A stretch of 64,000 nucleotides of DNA from Oscheius dolichura. Taxonomy: Eukaryota > Nematoda > Chromadorea > Rhabditida > Rhabditidae. The notes beneath the pieces are model-generated. The model made no database searches, was not told where the DNA came from, and saw only the letters and a list, made by a program, of their open reading frames with translations. This document shows positions 11,315 through 21,168 of this stretch, one piece after another. The stretch is from contig OW051496.1 of the NCBI GenBank assembly GCA_932521035.1, positions 8,990,001 through 9,054,000 on the forward strand. The letters run 5' to 3'. Both the position numbers and the translations under genes were made by a program. Positions within the stretch are counted from its first letter, which is position 1; each line of letters begins with the position of its first letter.

Positions 11315-11835
11315 ATGTACATCGACGAGGATCAAGAGGTAGGGACACTCTAGTTACAGTAACCCGTTTTTAGAACTACTGTGAACAAATGGAAGAAGTG
11401 AGGAAGGAAGAAGACGAGGAATTGGAGAGGGAACGAGAAATGGAACTGGAGAGACAACTGGCCGAGACGGAGGCTGAGAGCCAACGACAACAAGAGGAAT
11501 ATGAGAAGCTACAGAGGGAACTGGAACAGGAGGTAGTCTCTTTTTTGTAGATATTCAATAGTTGAGATTACAGAGAGAGTTGGTACGGCTGGAAGAGGAA
11601 TTAGAGGAAGAACGCCGCAAAGCAGAAGAACTGCAACGGATGGCTGAGGAACTGGAACGAGAGGTAAAATTTCTATTTGGATTTCTAAAAGTCGAAATTA
11701 CAGAAAGAATTGATTCGATTGGAGGAGGAATTGGAAGGAGAGCGTCGTCGGGCCGAGGAAATGCAGAGGATAGCTGATGAATTGGAACGCGAGCTAGAGG
11801 AAGAGGCCAGACAACTGGAAGAGGAAATGGAATGA
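11315..11835 (+). CDS. Small Glu/Arg-rich coiled-coil protein (134 aa), left-arm copy
   Basis: Four exons: 11315-11338, 11374-11532, 11574-11663, 11704-11835, all joined in phase 0. After MYIDEDQE the protein is an uninterrupted charged helix: about half Glu, many Arg and Leu, with heptad-like Leu/Met spacing and no Cys or Pro after the first exon. Exon 3 and the first 90 bases of exon 4 encode the same 30-residue unit (RELVRLEEELEEERR and KELIRLEEELEGERR), so one exon arose by duplication of the other. No signal peptide is seen, so it is probably cytoplasmic. I do not recognise a named family; similarity to myosin-rod or trichohyalin-type helices may be compositional only. An identical copy lies on the opposite strand in the right arm. 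Confidence 0.65.
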
Positions 11836-12026
11836 GAAGAAGGGAAAGAAACGGAACAAACCAAATATATTGTACAACGACTATGATGAATAAACTGTAT
11901 ATTTTATTATCTGCATTCAACCTCTCTAAAACAGGCAAAAGGTGAATAAAACTTATGAATCAGCCTTCAGAAGGATCCTACACCACACAGAGGAAAAACG
12001 TTAGTCATTGGAATCAAAAGTTTATT

Positions 12027-12616
12027 TTATTGCTCTTTAATCTCATCAATGTAGTTACGGAAGAGAAAGCGAAGAACTTGTGCCACCGTTTCGAGAGAAT
12101 CCTGAAGCCTTTCTCTTTCGACTTCTCCTTGTCTCAACCCACCTTTACAATCCATTCTTTCTGCTCCAGCTCAGTAGCCACACCGTAACATGGGTCATTT
12201 CGTAAAAAATGAAAGCGTTTTCGTTGATTTTAATGGAATTTTGTATGGAATACTCTTTCGAATGGAATACGTCTCATCTGGTTTCTTGACTCGTAGCTTC
12301 TCTTGTTCTTATTTCTCATTTTTTACTCGATAAAAAGGAAGCGGAGAACTCTAGCCACTCCTACTGAGGAATCCTAAATCATTTATTTGTTATCCCTATT
12401 TTTTAGGAACCAACCTCCATAATCTGGGAAAAATCTTCCCTCCTCTCGCTCACGTTCGCGTCCTTATCTTCGAAAACCTTCTGTTCTCTGCTTTCATGCA
12501 GTTGCCCTCTACGTCTCGCCACGATCTCTGAAAATGTTTTTAAACTGGAGAAATTGAGCATAAACCAACCAGTAGAAACACTTCCTAGCAGTAGTAGAAA
12601 ACAGGAAGGAGCGCAT
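12027..12616 (-). pseudogene. Decayed SXP/RAL-2 copy, left side of the inverted duplication
   Basis: Reading on the minus strand, the sequence at 12616 (ATGCGCTCCTTC) aligns with the start of the right-hand relic and of the intact gene at 6852, but the signal-peptide frame is broken. A charged segment follows (VFEDKDANVSERREDF), then about 120 bp of unrelated sequence, and finally the 3' exons shared with the right arm (ELEQKEWI, then SLETVAQVLRFLF and a stop at 12027). The family match is clear at the 3' end; the 5' alignment is by eye. Confidence 0.5.
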
Positions 12617-12623
12617 CTTGTAA

Positions 12624-13200
12624 TGATGAGGGGGAACATCAATAGAGGTCCAGAGACTTGCCAGCATTGACTGTTCCAATTGTGTGGGATAGCTGACTGT
12701 TTCCTTGTAAAGACTGAACTACACCAACTTATCAGAGCAACGCGAGTTTTGACCATTGCCGGAAATGGTCAGGAATAGATAAGGCAATGGTCGCAGCAGT
12801 GAACGGCATCAATTTTTGAACCAGTGGGGCGAAAAATCGAAGGAGACTGGCTCAGGTCCAGCAACGGGATGAGATCCGAGGTCTTTCTTGGACTGGACTT
12901 TTCTGGCCTTGAAATTTGTAGGATGCGGACCAGATTAATCCCTTTGTAGCTCCATCGTGGGCTGCAAAAAATTCACATTCAGTAGTCAACTGGAAGTTAG
13001 GAGACAGTCCATTCTCTATTTTGTGACCGTACTATTTAACATTTCCTCATCCAAGTATCTGGTGCCTTCCTCTTTTTATTTCACATCCACCTCATCGAGC
13101 AATCCCTTCTACTACGTGCTCAAAATGAACCAAGATTCATTCCGCATTTTTCCATTTGACGTTAACGGTGCCGCGTTTTGGTCGCTGTTACCTTCCTTGT
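12624..13200. other. Centre of the inverted duplication, no gene seen
   Basis: Unique sequence between the two decayed SXP copies. I see no complementarity between its halves, so it is either the unduplicated centre or has fully diverged. Confidence 0.4.
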
Positions 13201-13204
13201 TCGG

Positions 13205-13385
13205 CTCGTTATCAGCTCCTTATCAGTCATACCCGTGAGCTAAATAAAATATACTACTCCTCTTTATTTTACTCCGATAAGCTTGTCCTAAAATTATCCT
13301 CACAGTCATTATTAGAACAGTCAATGGCTTATTCAACCACGCTCTTCTTATATAAGCCCCGCGGCTTTTGATCTTCACCACCATC
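13205..13385 (+). promoter_or_regulatory. Relic promoter homologous to that of the SXP/RAL-2 gene at 6852
   Basis: Shares TTATCAGCTCCTT, TCCGATAAGC, CAGTCATTATTA and TATATAAGCCCC in the same order as 6680-6825. It precedes the decayed gene at 13391. Confidence 0.6.
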
Positions 13386-13390
13386 ACCCG

Positions 13391-14151
13391 ATGCGTTCTT
13401 TCTTCTACGTTCTACTGTTTTTCGGAACGGTAACATCTAGTTAATTTGCGTTTATTTAAGGCATAATTGTATAATATATTGACTGCCATATGGAGTGGTT
13501 GCGCCGTTTATTCTAGTCTCGCAGTCACAAGAACGGAACGTTTCCGGATAGAGATGGAAATCTAGCTGACTAGTGATCTGGAGGACCCGGATGGAACAGA
13601 ATTCTTCGTGATCAAGAGGAACAGAAGCTTGAATTTGAATGCAAAGAGGAAAACGTTGAAGCAGTGAGCAGAAAAAGTCGGCAAAGAGGTGAGTGAAACA
13701 GATTGGCGACGGAAAATGAACTGATTCAGACGGAGACGGAAGATTACTTGGAGAAGCGGACTGAGTGAAACAAAGCGGAGAAGAAAGAAATAGAGACTAT
13801 TCCGGAGCAACCGTCAAACATTTTGGCTATTTTTGTTTTACTTATTATTTTGGTTTTCACAAGCGCACTAACAATCTTTTTCTTTTTATCTTTTTAGTTG
13901 CCGGTGGCTTCCAGCGATGAGACGTATTCCATTCGAAAGAGCGTCAAAAATCAACGAAAACGCTTTCATTTTTTACGAAATGACCCATGTTGCGGTGTGG
14001 CTACTGAGCTGGAGCAGAAAGAATGGATTGCAAAGGTGGGTTGAGACAAGGAGAAGCCGAAAGAGAAAGGATTCAGGATTCTCTCGAAACGGTGGCACAA
14101 GTTCTTCGCTTTCTCTTCCGTAACTACATTGATGAGATTAAAGAGCAATAA
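13391..14151 (+). pseudogene. Decayed SXP/RAL-2 copy, right side of the inverted duplication
   Basis: The start MRSFFYVLLFFGTVTS matches the intact paralogue's signal peptide, but a stop follows at once. Downstream, exon 1 homology (GTEFFVIKRN) is broken by in-frame stops near 13563 and 13660. Exon 2 homology (ETEDYLEKR) has another stop, and an 80-bp AT-rich block interrupts it at about 13820-13900. Only the 3' part, which lies inside the homogenised arm, reads open to a stop at 14149-14151. Confidence 0.7.
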
Positions 14152-15223
14152 AATAAACTTTTGATTCCAATGACTAACGTTTTTCCTCTGTGTGGTGTAG
14201 GATCCTTCTGAAGGCTGATTCATAAGTTTTATTCACCTTTTGCCTGTTTTAGAGAGGTTGAATGCAGATAATAAAATATACAGTTTATTCATCATAGTCG
14301 TTGTACAATATATTTGGTTTGTTCCGTTTCTTTCCCTTCTTCTCATTCCATTTCCTCTTCCAGTTGTCTGGCCTCTTCCTCTAGCTCGCGTTCCAATTCA
14401 TCAGCTATCCTCTGCATTTCCTCGGCCCGACGACGCTCTCCTTCCAATTCCTCCTCCAATCGAATCAATTCTTTCTGTAATTTCGACTTTTAGAAATCCA
14501 AATAGAAATTTTACCTCTCGTTCCAGTTCCTCAGCCATCCGTTGCAGTTCTTCTGCTTTGCGGCGTTCTTCCTCTAATTCCTCTTCCAGCCGTACCAACT
14601 CTCTCTGTAATCTCAACTATTGAATATCTACAAAAAAGAGACTACCTCCTGTTCCAGTTCCCTCTGTAGCTTCTCATATTCCTCTTGTTGTCGTTGGCTC
14701 TCAGCCTCCGTCTCGGCCAGTTGTCTCTCCAGTTCCATTTCTCGTTCCCTCTCCAATTCCTCGTCTTCTTCCTTCCTCACTTCTTCCATTTGTTCACAGT
14801 AGTTCTAAAAACGGGTTACTGTAACTAGAGTGTCCCTACCTCTTGATCCTCGTCGATGTACATGTTTCTTCTTCGATTGGGTACTGTAGATGAGGCAGAG
14901 CAGGAGAACCGGTCGGTGATAGGGAAGGTCAGATAGTCTGTCTTATAAAGAGTGGCCTTCTTCGGTGGTTCACCTTATCCATGAGTCATTCCACTACTGG
15001 CAACGCCCGTTTTTACACGATTACCCGGAACATAACTTGATATCGGCTCCTTTTCTCACGCCTTATCAGCGATCTCTCAGTATTTTTACGGTTGACTCAT
15101 ACCGTTCTCTATGAAGTGGAAGACCGTAAAATGACCAGGGATTTGTCAGCTTTGAGATATGCTTGTAGAATTGTCGGCTGAATAACGATTAGGAGAATGA
15201 CATTTCCCTCGCCATTATCTTAT
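13947..15223. repeat. Right arm (1277 bp) of the inverted repeat
   Basis: Reverse complement of 10955-12231. The inner edge continues imperfectly to about 13916, where GATGAGACGTATTCC is still shared with the left side. Confidence 0.93.
14343..14863 (-). CDS. Small Glu/Arg-rich coiled-coil protein (134 aa), right-arm copy
   Basis: Mirror image of the gene at 11315-11835. Exons on the minus strand: 14863-14840, 14804-14646, 14604-14515, 14474-14343. The coding sequence appears identical to the left copy, including introns. The two genes are divergent in the outward sense: each reads toward the centre of the duplication, converging on the SXP relics' 3' ends. The mirrored GATA and TATA elements lie near 15061 and 14942. 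If both copies are real, they double the dosage of one protein. Confidence 0.65.
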
Positions 15224-15813
15224 TGTATGCACCCTCTTCCAGAGGAGTGCTTCTCCGTTCACTAGAAATTCAGTCAACAGTTGTATTACTGGAATTTTCG
15301 GTATCCGTTCATATTCATATTTGAACAAATTCCCATAACTCCCAAAATGCGCCTCTTTTTTGCAAATGTTGTTGGCCTCTTGCTGATAAGTATCTGCAGT
15401 TGTCAAAATGATAAGAAGGCGAGCCATGCAAGCTACTGGAACCAAACATCGCTGAATTTTAATAAAGTCAAACAAACTTTTTTTGATGAATTTAAGTTGT
15501 CAAAACTGTACCTTTTCTCTATAATTTCCAAAGGGATCTGCTCAAAATTCGAAGTCGATATCCCCCGTGGATAAATCTTTCTTGTCGAGGAAGAAATGTT
15601 TCTTTTCCAATTCAATTTCCCATTTTGTGTGTCTGTTTCCTTGAAGTCTTTTTGAACTGATGTTCTCACATCGGGAAAGCGTATAAGGGCGCTCTTCATT
15701 GTGAAAATAAAACATCTAGCTGTCTTCCAATTCTCCTTCTATCTTCAAAGGAAGTCCCTCTCCCTTTCTTTCCTTATCCTTTTTCTTCTACCTCTGACAA
15801 CCACCTTTTCAGG
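15224..15813. other. Spacer and promoter of the lectin gene at 15814
   Basis: Contains the diverged outer inverted-repeat extension (15345-15420) and TGCTGATAAGTATC near 15380. The small open frames on both strands lack splice support and are not called. Confidence 0.4.
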
Positions 15814-17156
15814 ATGATAATTCTCTTCGTGCTGCTGTCATCAGTATCGCTGGTAGTCGCCGTCTGCCCGGAGGGTTATGCTTACCACTTACAGACTCGA
15901 AAGTACAGATCCTTTCGGTTAAAATAAAAGAATCTTCAGATGTTACAAAGTGTTCGAAGATCCTCTTACATATTTCGGGACTGTCGAGGTCTGCCGTGAT
16001 GCTGGTGCCACGTTGGTCTCAATCCACAATGCCTCGGAAAATGATTACATTGCCAGTAATACATATAGTCCATTTCCAACGGATGCTCCTCGGAAAAACC
16101 TCTCCGTTACGGAGCCAGGAAGCGTTCTAACATGGTCCCGTGACGGAGACGCTCCGCCAAATTTGAATCCATGGAATATCCGTTGAAAATGGACTATATC
16201 GATGAGCGATTAACCGTTGTAGATTTGACTAAAAACGACCAGAGGGAGCATTGGATCGGCCTGACAAAGTTGATCAACGGCGCGGTATATTCCTGGCTGG
16301 ATAAAACCTCGTTTAATTATCTCAATGGTGATGCAGAGAAGTCGACTGAGCGTCACTGCGTCCTTATGAAGAATGGCACCGGCACCTGGGAGTAAGTCTA
16401 CCGATTTTTAGTAGAGGTAAAAGTGTGTAGAACCCAGACGTGCCGTTATTTCCTCCCGTTTGTCTGTCAATATGATCCAGCAGTTGAGCCCAGTCCCTGT
16501 CCCACTGTATCCACCTGCCCCGCTTGTCCTACTCCAAAGCCGAAAAGTTAGCCTGCCTTCAAAAGCAGGGATGCTCCTTTTTAGCAAAGTGTGACGAAGG
16601 ATGGAAATATTTTGACAACACAGATTTGTGTTATTTTCTTGGTAAAAGCGAAGGTGTCAACAATACGGAAGCTCAAAATCTGTGCAAGAATCAGGGAGCC
16701 CATTTAGCTTCTATCCATTGCGAAGCGGAAAACTCTTTTCTCGTTAGTAAGTTTGGACTATGGGATAAGGAACTGATCTATTTGTTAACAGATAGCAGTT
16801 ATGCTTCGCGTCGACCGGCTAGTGCTTGGATAGGAGTTTATAGAACCGGCCCAAATGCTACCAACTTCGCCAATTATGATGGAACACCGGTAAATACCCC
16901 CGTCTACAGTATGGCAATGCGGATTTATAGCTAGACTACACTAATTGGTCAGAAATTCGCACACAACCGGATAATCACGGTAATCAAGAACATTGTGTCA
17001 TGGTCAGTGAAAATAATCTTCTGATTAGGCAAAAAATTCTCCTTTTTTCAGATCTACATTTACTCCACAGTTTTCGCGAATGGAGAATGGAACGATAGGT
17101 CTTGCAATGTTTATCCTCATGCTTATATTTGCAAGAAGAAGGCCAATCAGGTGTAA
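15814..17156 (+). CDS. Secreted C-type lectin with two CTLDs (308 aa)
   Basis: Exons: 15814-15902, 15940-16055, 16223-16391, 16431-16546, 16585-16746, 16792-16889, 16931-17002, 17052-17156; total 309 codons. The ATG follows TTTTCAGG. The signal peptide is MIILFVLLSSVSLVVA. CTLD1 shows CYKVFED, LVSIHN, HWIGLTKL and WLDK; CTLD2 shows CYFLG, LASIHC, WIGVYR and YICKKK. The inter-domain linker is short (CPTVSTCPACPTPKP), unlike the expanded linker of the gene at 9020. Intron 2 is unusually long (167 bp) because a complete MITE sits in it. An AATAAA follows the stop near 17166. Confidence 0.87.
16064..16198. mobile_element. Complete MITE (135 bp) of the TATAGTCC family in a lectin intron
   Basis: Begins TATAGTCCATTTCCAACGG and ends with the inverted CCGTTGAAAATGGACTATA. 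The interior (CTCGGAAAAACCTCTCCG, GAGACGCTCCGCC) matches the copy at 57677-57791. TA at both ends suggests a TA target. It is contained within intron 2 of the lectin gene at 15814, leaving the splice sites intact. Confidence 0.8.
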
Positions 17157-17372
17157 GATGGCTCCAATAAAGCTTATTATCATCTACTTTGTTATGCAAA
17201 GTTGTGATGTCCGTCTCCGGACGGAAATTAGTCCCAATACAAAAAGCCAATGCTGATCCTGTTTAGAAGTGAGAAACTCAACTGTTTCAAAAGAAGACTT
17301 CAAGGATGGAGAATAAGTCTGCCAAAATTGTGGGAGTAGCACGACAGATTACATTTTATTCGTATCATGACA

Positions 17373-20300
17373 CTATTTGTTGGCCGGTTTCTTGCAAACA
17401 TAGAGAGCATGAAGTAGATTGCAATCCGTATCATTCCATTCCCCTACGGGGTAATTCGCACACCATGAAGATGTTGGAAAGTTGACACCCATACACATCT
17501 GGAAGGACAAGTTTTTTGGGTGCAAAACCTCGTTCACGCAAGAGTTATTTATGTGTTTAACTTAAAGGAACAGTCTCGCACTTGGTCCAGCGTGGTCCGG
17601 TGAACCCTTTTTGGCGTTTTTTGCCATTTTTATATGATTTCTGCTTATTTTCGCTAAGGTTTTTTATATTATTCGACCCATCACATGTAGTAGAAGCTAA
17701 AACAATAGTTCTAAAGCCAGGAGGATGGCTGTCGCCGAAGAATTTGTATTAATTACGAATTGGAACGTTCCTGTTCGTTTCACGATTCTTCTGTTATTAT
17801 TTCTTTATGCTGATCATTTCCAAGCACTTATACGATGATTTTGAAGTGTTGCAATGATATTTTTCAAAAGAAAAATGAAAATAATGTAAAAAAAAACTCG
17901 ATCAAAACGCCGAATTCAAACTGCGCGCGTGATCCACGGACCACGCTGGACCAAGTGCGGGACTGTTCCTTTAAACAAGAGACCAGCCGCAACGCCCCCC
18001 TTCGGGGGGCTGCGCTGGACGTGTGTCTCGCATCTTCCCCAGAATCCCCGTCCCCCGTGTTCCCCTCTCCCCCGTCCAGTCAGTCCCTTCCGCCCTTCCC
18101 CAAACTCCTGGGCAGTCTCTTCCCGGCGTCCGACTCTCGCCGTCCCTTGCGCGCGTCATCTTCCCAGCTTCACCCGAGCAGTCCCTTTCGTTTTCATCCC
18201 ACTGCTGCTCTACTATTGGCATCCAGTCCCTTTACATTATTCCCTGCGACCTTCGCTCCTCTGCCGCTCCATTTACTCGCGTCTTCTCTCATATGGTACC
18301 ACCTGGAAGGGGAGCTGTGGTTCGTCTCTCTCTCTTTCAATTCTCACCTGTCCATAGACAAAACAAATGATATTGGTCGACGGAGGAACCGAACCGTCGT
18401 CCTGTGGCTTGGGGTCCCACCACGAACGGGTCCCGCGAAAATACTTCAGGAACACTTGGGAAGTATCTAGAACCTCAAAACAAAAAAGCAAAAAGGTTTG
18501 ACCGCGGCAGGGTTCGAACCCGCGAGCTCTCCCACCGCGCGCCCGGCCTCTTAGCCACTGCGCTATCAAAATCTCGACATGTCAACGCACCGCTACACAA
18601 ACGGACACCATAGCGCTTTAATATATAGGATAAAAGATAGCGAATGCAGAGTCCCTTTCACATACCTCCGAACAGTACTGATTATTTTCAGCATTATTGG
18701 GTTGGTCCGACATCCAATTTGTGTAGTTAACCTGTAAATTGTATTTACTTGGTATACAATTGTTTTTACCGGTGTTCCATCAAAATTTGCGAAGTCAGTT
18801 TTACCAGGACCCGTTCGATAAAGTCCTATCCAAGGGTTATTTATCTTTCCTGTAGCATAAATGTAATCTAAATATAACAAATAAAACTGTTGTAATGTTT
18901 TGAAAGTGAGTTTGCTCTAAGCCCGGTTGACAGGTTTGTAGCCGTTGTTTCTAGAAGGCAACAGTTCTCGAAAACTTACTAACGATAAAGGAAATTTCAG
19001 TAGGATTATGAAAAGAAGCCAAGTACGCTCCTTGGTTCCTGCACAAATTTTCAGCTTCCGTATTGGTAACATTGCGTTCATTTCCCAGAAAATAGCAGAA
19101 ACCAGAATCGTCAGAATACTTCCAGCCGGCATCACATTTAGCTGAACCTCTTGAATTATCACTTTTAAGGATACCCTTACGTATGGGGCAAGGTTTATAA
19201 GTGGAGCAAACGGGGCAGGGTTGAGGAGTTGGACAAGGCGGGCAGTTATGGGTCTTCGTCGGGTCAAACTCGCAAATATACGGTAGCAACAGCTGACAGT
19301 TTTCAGTGCTAAAATTCAGTTTGAATAAAGTACAGAAGGTTCTGTGCAAAAAATTGTATGATAAGTTACACTTACGCCCATTGGTAGCCCAAAGAGTGGA
19401 TGACAGTGCAGCTCATGTTAGTGTCAGGTTTACCTTGAAACTGATATAGTATCTCTGGTAAATATAAATACCATCGATCCAATTGGAGTAGCGAACAGAA
19501 GTGTCGTCCAGCCAAGTCCACTGATTCCAGCTGTCGATGAGATTCGTAAGACCGATCCAATATGTCTTGTCAGCGTCGGGGAGAAGGGCTAAAATCTCTG
19601 ATGCATAGATGCAGATAGTAAGTTGTCTTCCAAGATGTAAATATTTCTTTCGATTGGCCCGCGTACAAAAAACTTAGATTTGCTTCTCTTAGTAGCATTT
19701 TTTTTCTCTCAGTAGCATTTTAGCCTACCTCCAATTTGTTGGCTTTCTTCCAAACTGTGAATTGATACCAGTTCAGCATCGTCCAAATTACAAACATTGG
19801 AAGCGGCAAAGAACGTTTTCGTTCCGTCATCAACGACTTTATAACAACTAAATAACAAGGCAGTTGGAGAGAACCCGCATGATCTACCGTTGGGTTTTAT
19901 CCAAATAGGTGTATCCTGAAGGACAAGGAAGATCCGAATTGAGCGCTTTGAGTAAACCACGTTCCATTATTGTTGATCCAAAATCAGGAGGAGCCGAGTC
20001 GCCGGCAGAGTATACGGTAGGATTACAAACAGGTGGGGGTGGACACACTGGGCAGGGGGAATGAGTTGGACAGACGGGGCAGTTTCTATTCACGGCCGGG
20101 TCGAAGATACAGACAAAGGGAAGCTGATTGCTGCAGGACTCTGTTCTGTAATGTATATTCACATTTCGGTGAAGTAAATAGGCTAGCTCACGTCCAGGTA
20201 GTAGGCACCGGCTTTATAGCTACACAATTAAAGTCTCGATTTGGTGGTGACGGTGAGAAACGGTCATAATTGAAGGCTGTATTGTCCAGCCAGGTGTAAT

Positions 20301-20644
20301 TCCAGCCACTTATCATACTGGTCAATCCGATCCAATGATCCGCGTATTTATTCTCAATTAAATCTGTGAACAAAGTTGCAACATTAGCCTGCAAACTTAC
20401 TTACTTGTAACATAGGTATTTTCAAAGGCATTGTGTATCGAGACCAGTTGGCCGTCATCCAACGAGCAAGCATCGGCCGCGGAGAAATATGTCGCAGGAT
20501 CCTCGACCACCTTGTAACATCTAAAGGAATCTCCCATTAGAACGATCCAGACTACTTTTGCGTGGAGGTATAGTAAGTGTATCCGTCAGGACAGTAGGAT
20601 GAAACTGCTTCTATTAACAGCAACAGACAGAAGAGAAGATCCAT
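17373..20644 (-). CDS. Secreted C-type lectin with three CTLDs, minus strand
   Basis: Starts at 20644 (MDLLFCLLLLIEAVSS signal peptide), directly after TTTCAGG. CTLD1 (about 20523-20160) has CYKVVEDPATYFSAADAC, LVSIHN and WIGLTSM. A linker follows with CPVCPTHSPCPVCPP. CTLD2 (about 19860-19280) has CYKVVDDGTKTFFAASN, LVSIHSLEE and WIGLTNL. A second linker (CPPCPTPQPCPVC) precedes CTLD3 (about 19140-17373), with LASFHN, WIGLYR and the final exon ending YVCKKPANK. The last intron (about 17504-18650) is more than 1.1 kb because it contains a TTAA-flanked element and a SINE. Organisation matches the gene at 674 exon by exon. Bases 20098-20355 read as identical to 22696-22953 in the next gene. Confidence 0.85.
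17562..17974. mobile_element. Non-autonomous DNA element with ~37-bp inverted repeats, possible TTAA target
   Basis: The left end TTAAAGGAACAGTCTCGCAC and the right end, complement of TTAAAGGAACAGTCCCGCAC, form terminal inverted repeats that extend through TTGGTCCAGCGTGGTCCG. TTAA at both ends would fit piggyBac-type target duplication, but it could also be part of the repeat itself. There is no transposase frame in the 413 bp. It lies in the last intron of the minus-strand lectin gene. Confidence 0.7.
17994..18010. repeat. Perfect GC hairpin
   Basis: GCCCCCCTTCGGGGGGC is a 7-bp perfect stem with a UUCG-like loop. It sits just outside the TTAA element, at the start of a pyrimidine-rich stretch (18020-18300). 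It is intronic on the minus-strand lectin. Confidence 0.6.
18360..18600 (-). mobile_element. tRNA-derived SINE, minus-strand copy with intact Pol III boxes
   Basis: On the minus strand the head contains TAGCGCAGTGGCTAAGAGG (A box) and GCGGGTTCGAACCCTGC (B box within a T-arm-like stem), and TTTGA...TCAAA can pair as an acceptor-like stem. The tail (CTTTTTGCTTTTTTGT, GGGACCCGTTCGTGG) matches the copy at 3631-3850. The anticodon arm is not convincing, so I call a SINE rather than a tRNA gene. Confidence 0.7.
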
Positions 20645-20749
20645 CCTGAAATGAGTCTTCTTGCAGCTAGAAAACCTTGTTGGCCAGAAGAAGAAACGCG
20701 AGAAACACTAAAGTGAATGGTGTAAACAAGCGCATAAAACGAAAAGGTG

Positions 20750-20800
20750 GCTGACTGTACCAGTTAGTCTACCCCTCCACTTTCGTCGTTATCGGCTCTT
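20750..20800 (-). promoter_or_regulatory. TGACTGT and GATA elements upstream of the lectin at 17373-20644
   Basis: GGCTGACTGT near 20750 and TTGATAAG near 20793 lie 100-150 bp before the start codon, the same pair as upstream of the neighbouring lectins. Confidence 0.45.
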
Positions 20801-20829
20801 GATAAGAAAAACTCTTATTTTTAACAAGA

Positions 20830-21168
20830 AGTGCTTTGAATCTTGGTCAAACTCCGTAAAACCAAAACAAACAGATTCACTATAAGAAGACACTCGAGAG
20901 AGAGAGAAAGACCAGCCACGGGTCAGAGCTAGGTACCATCTCCTGTGTCTGGAAAAAGAAGTATGGACGTAGTGCTGACAAAAACAAGAAAATAAAGGAT
21001 AATGCCGCGGCCATTCGTACTCGGAGTCAATGTAAAGTTGTGATGCCCACCCCCGGACAGAAATTATTCCCAATACAAACAATCAATAGTGATCCTGTTT
21101 AGAAGTTAGAAACTCAAACATCGCATCAATCTTGTTTGTAAAACAACATAAACTATATTCATATTGTT
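20830..21168. other. Intergenic, no gene seen
   Basis: Spacer between the 3' end of one minus-strand lectin and the promoter of the next. The GATGCCCACCCCCGGACAG phrase near 21040 resembles 17207-17222, downstream of the lectin at 15814. Confidence 0.4.

Larger units (their letters stand above)
10955..12231. repeat. Left arm (1277 bp) of a near-perfect inverted repeat
   Basis: This segment equals the reverse complement of 13947-15223 with a constant coordinate sum of 26178 and no gaps. I found about four mismatches, all near the inner end (around 12050-12190). Beyond 12231 the match continues to about 12278 after a small insertion. Each arm holds a coiled-coil gene and the 3' end of an SXP-type gene. 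Confidence 0.93.

Noticed and set aside
11555-11938. 127-codon minus-strand frame (and its mirror at 14240-14623)
   Set aside because: Antisense of the Glu-rich coiled-coil exons; Ser/Leu/Pro composition is what reversed GAG/GAA codons give.
17835-18470. 211-codon plus-strand frame
   Set aside because: Runs through the end of the TTAA element, the pyrimidine-rich stretch and the SINE; no coding motif.
18485-18565. Possible tRNA gene on the minus strand
   Set aside because: A and B boxes are good and a weak acceptor stem pairs, but no anticodon arm of tRNA form is visible and the SINE tail follows directly.
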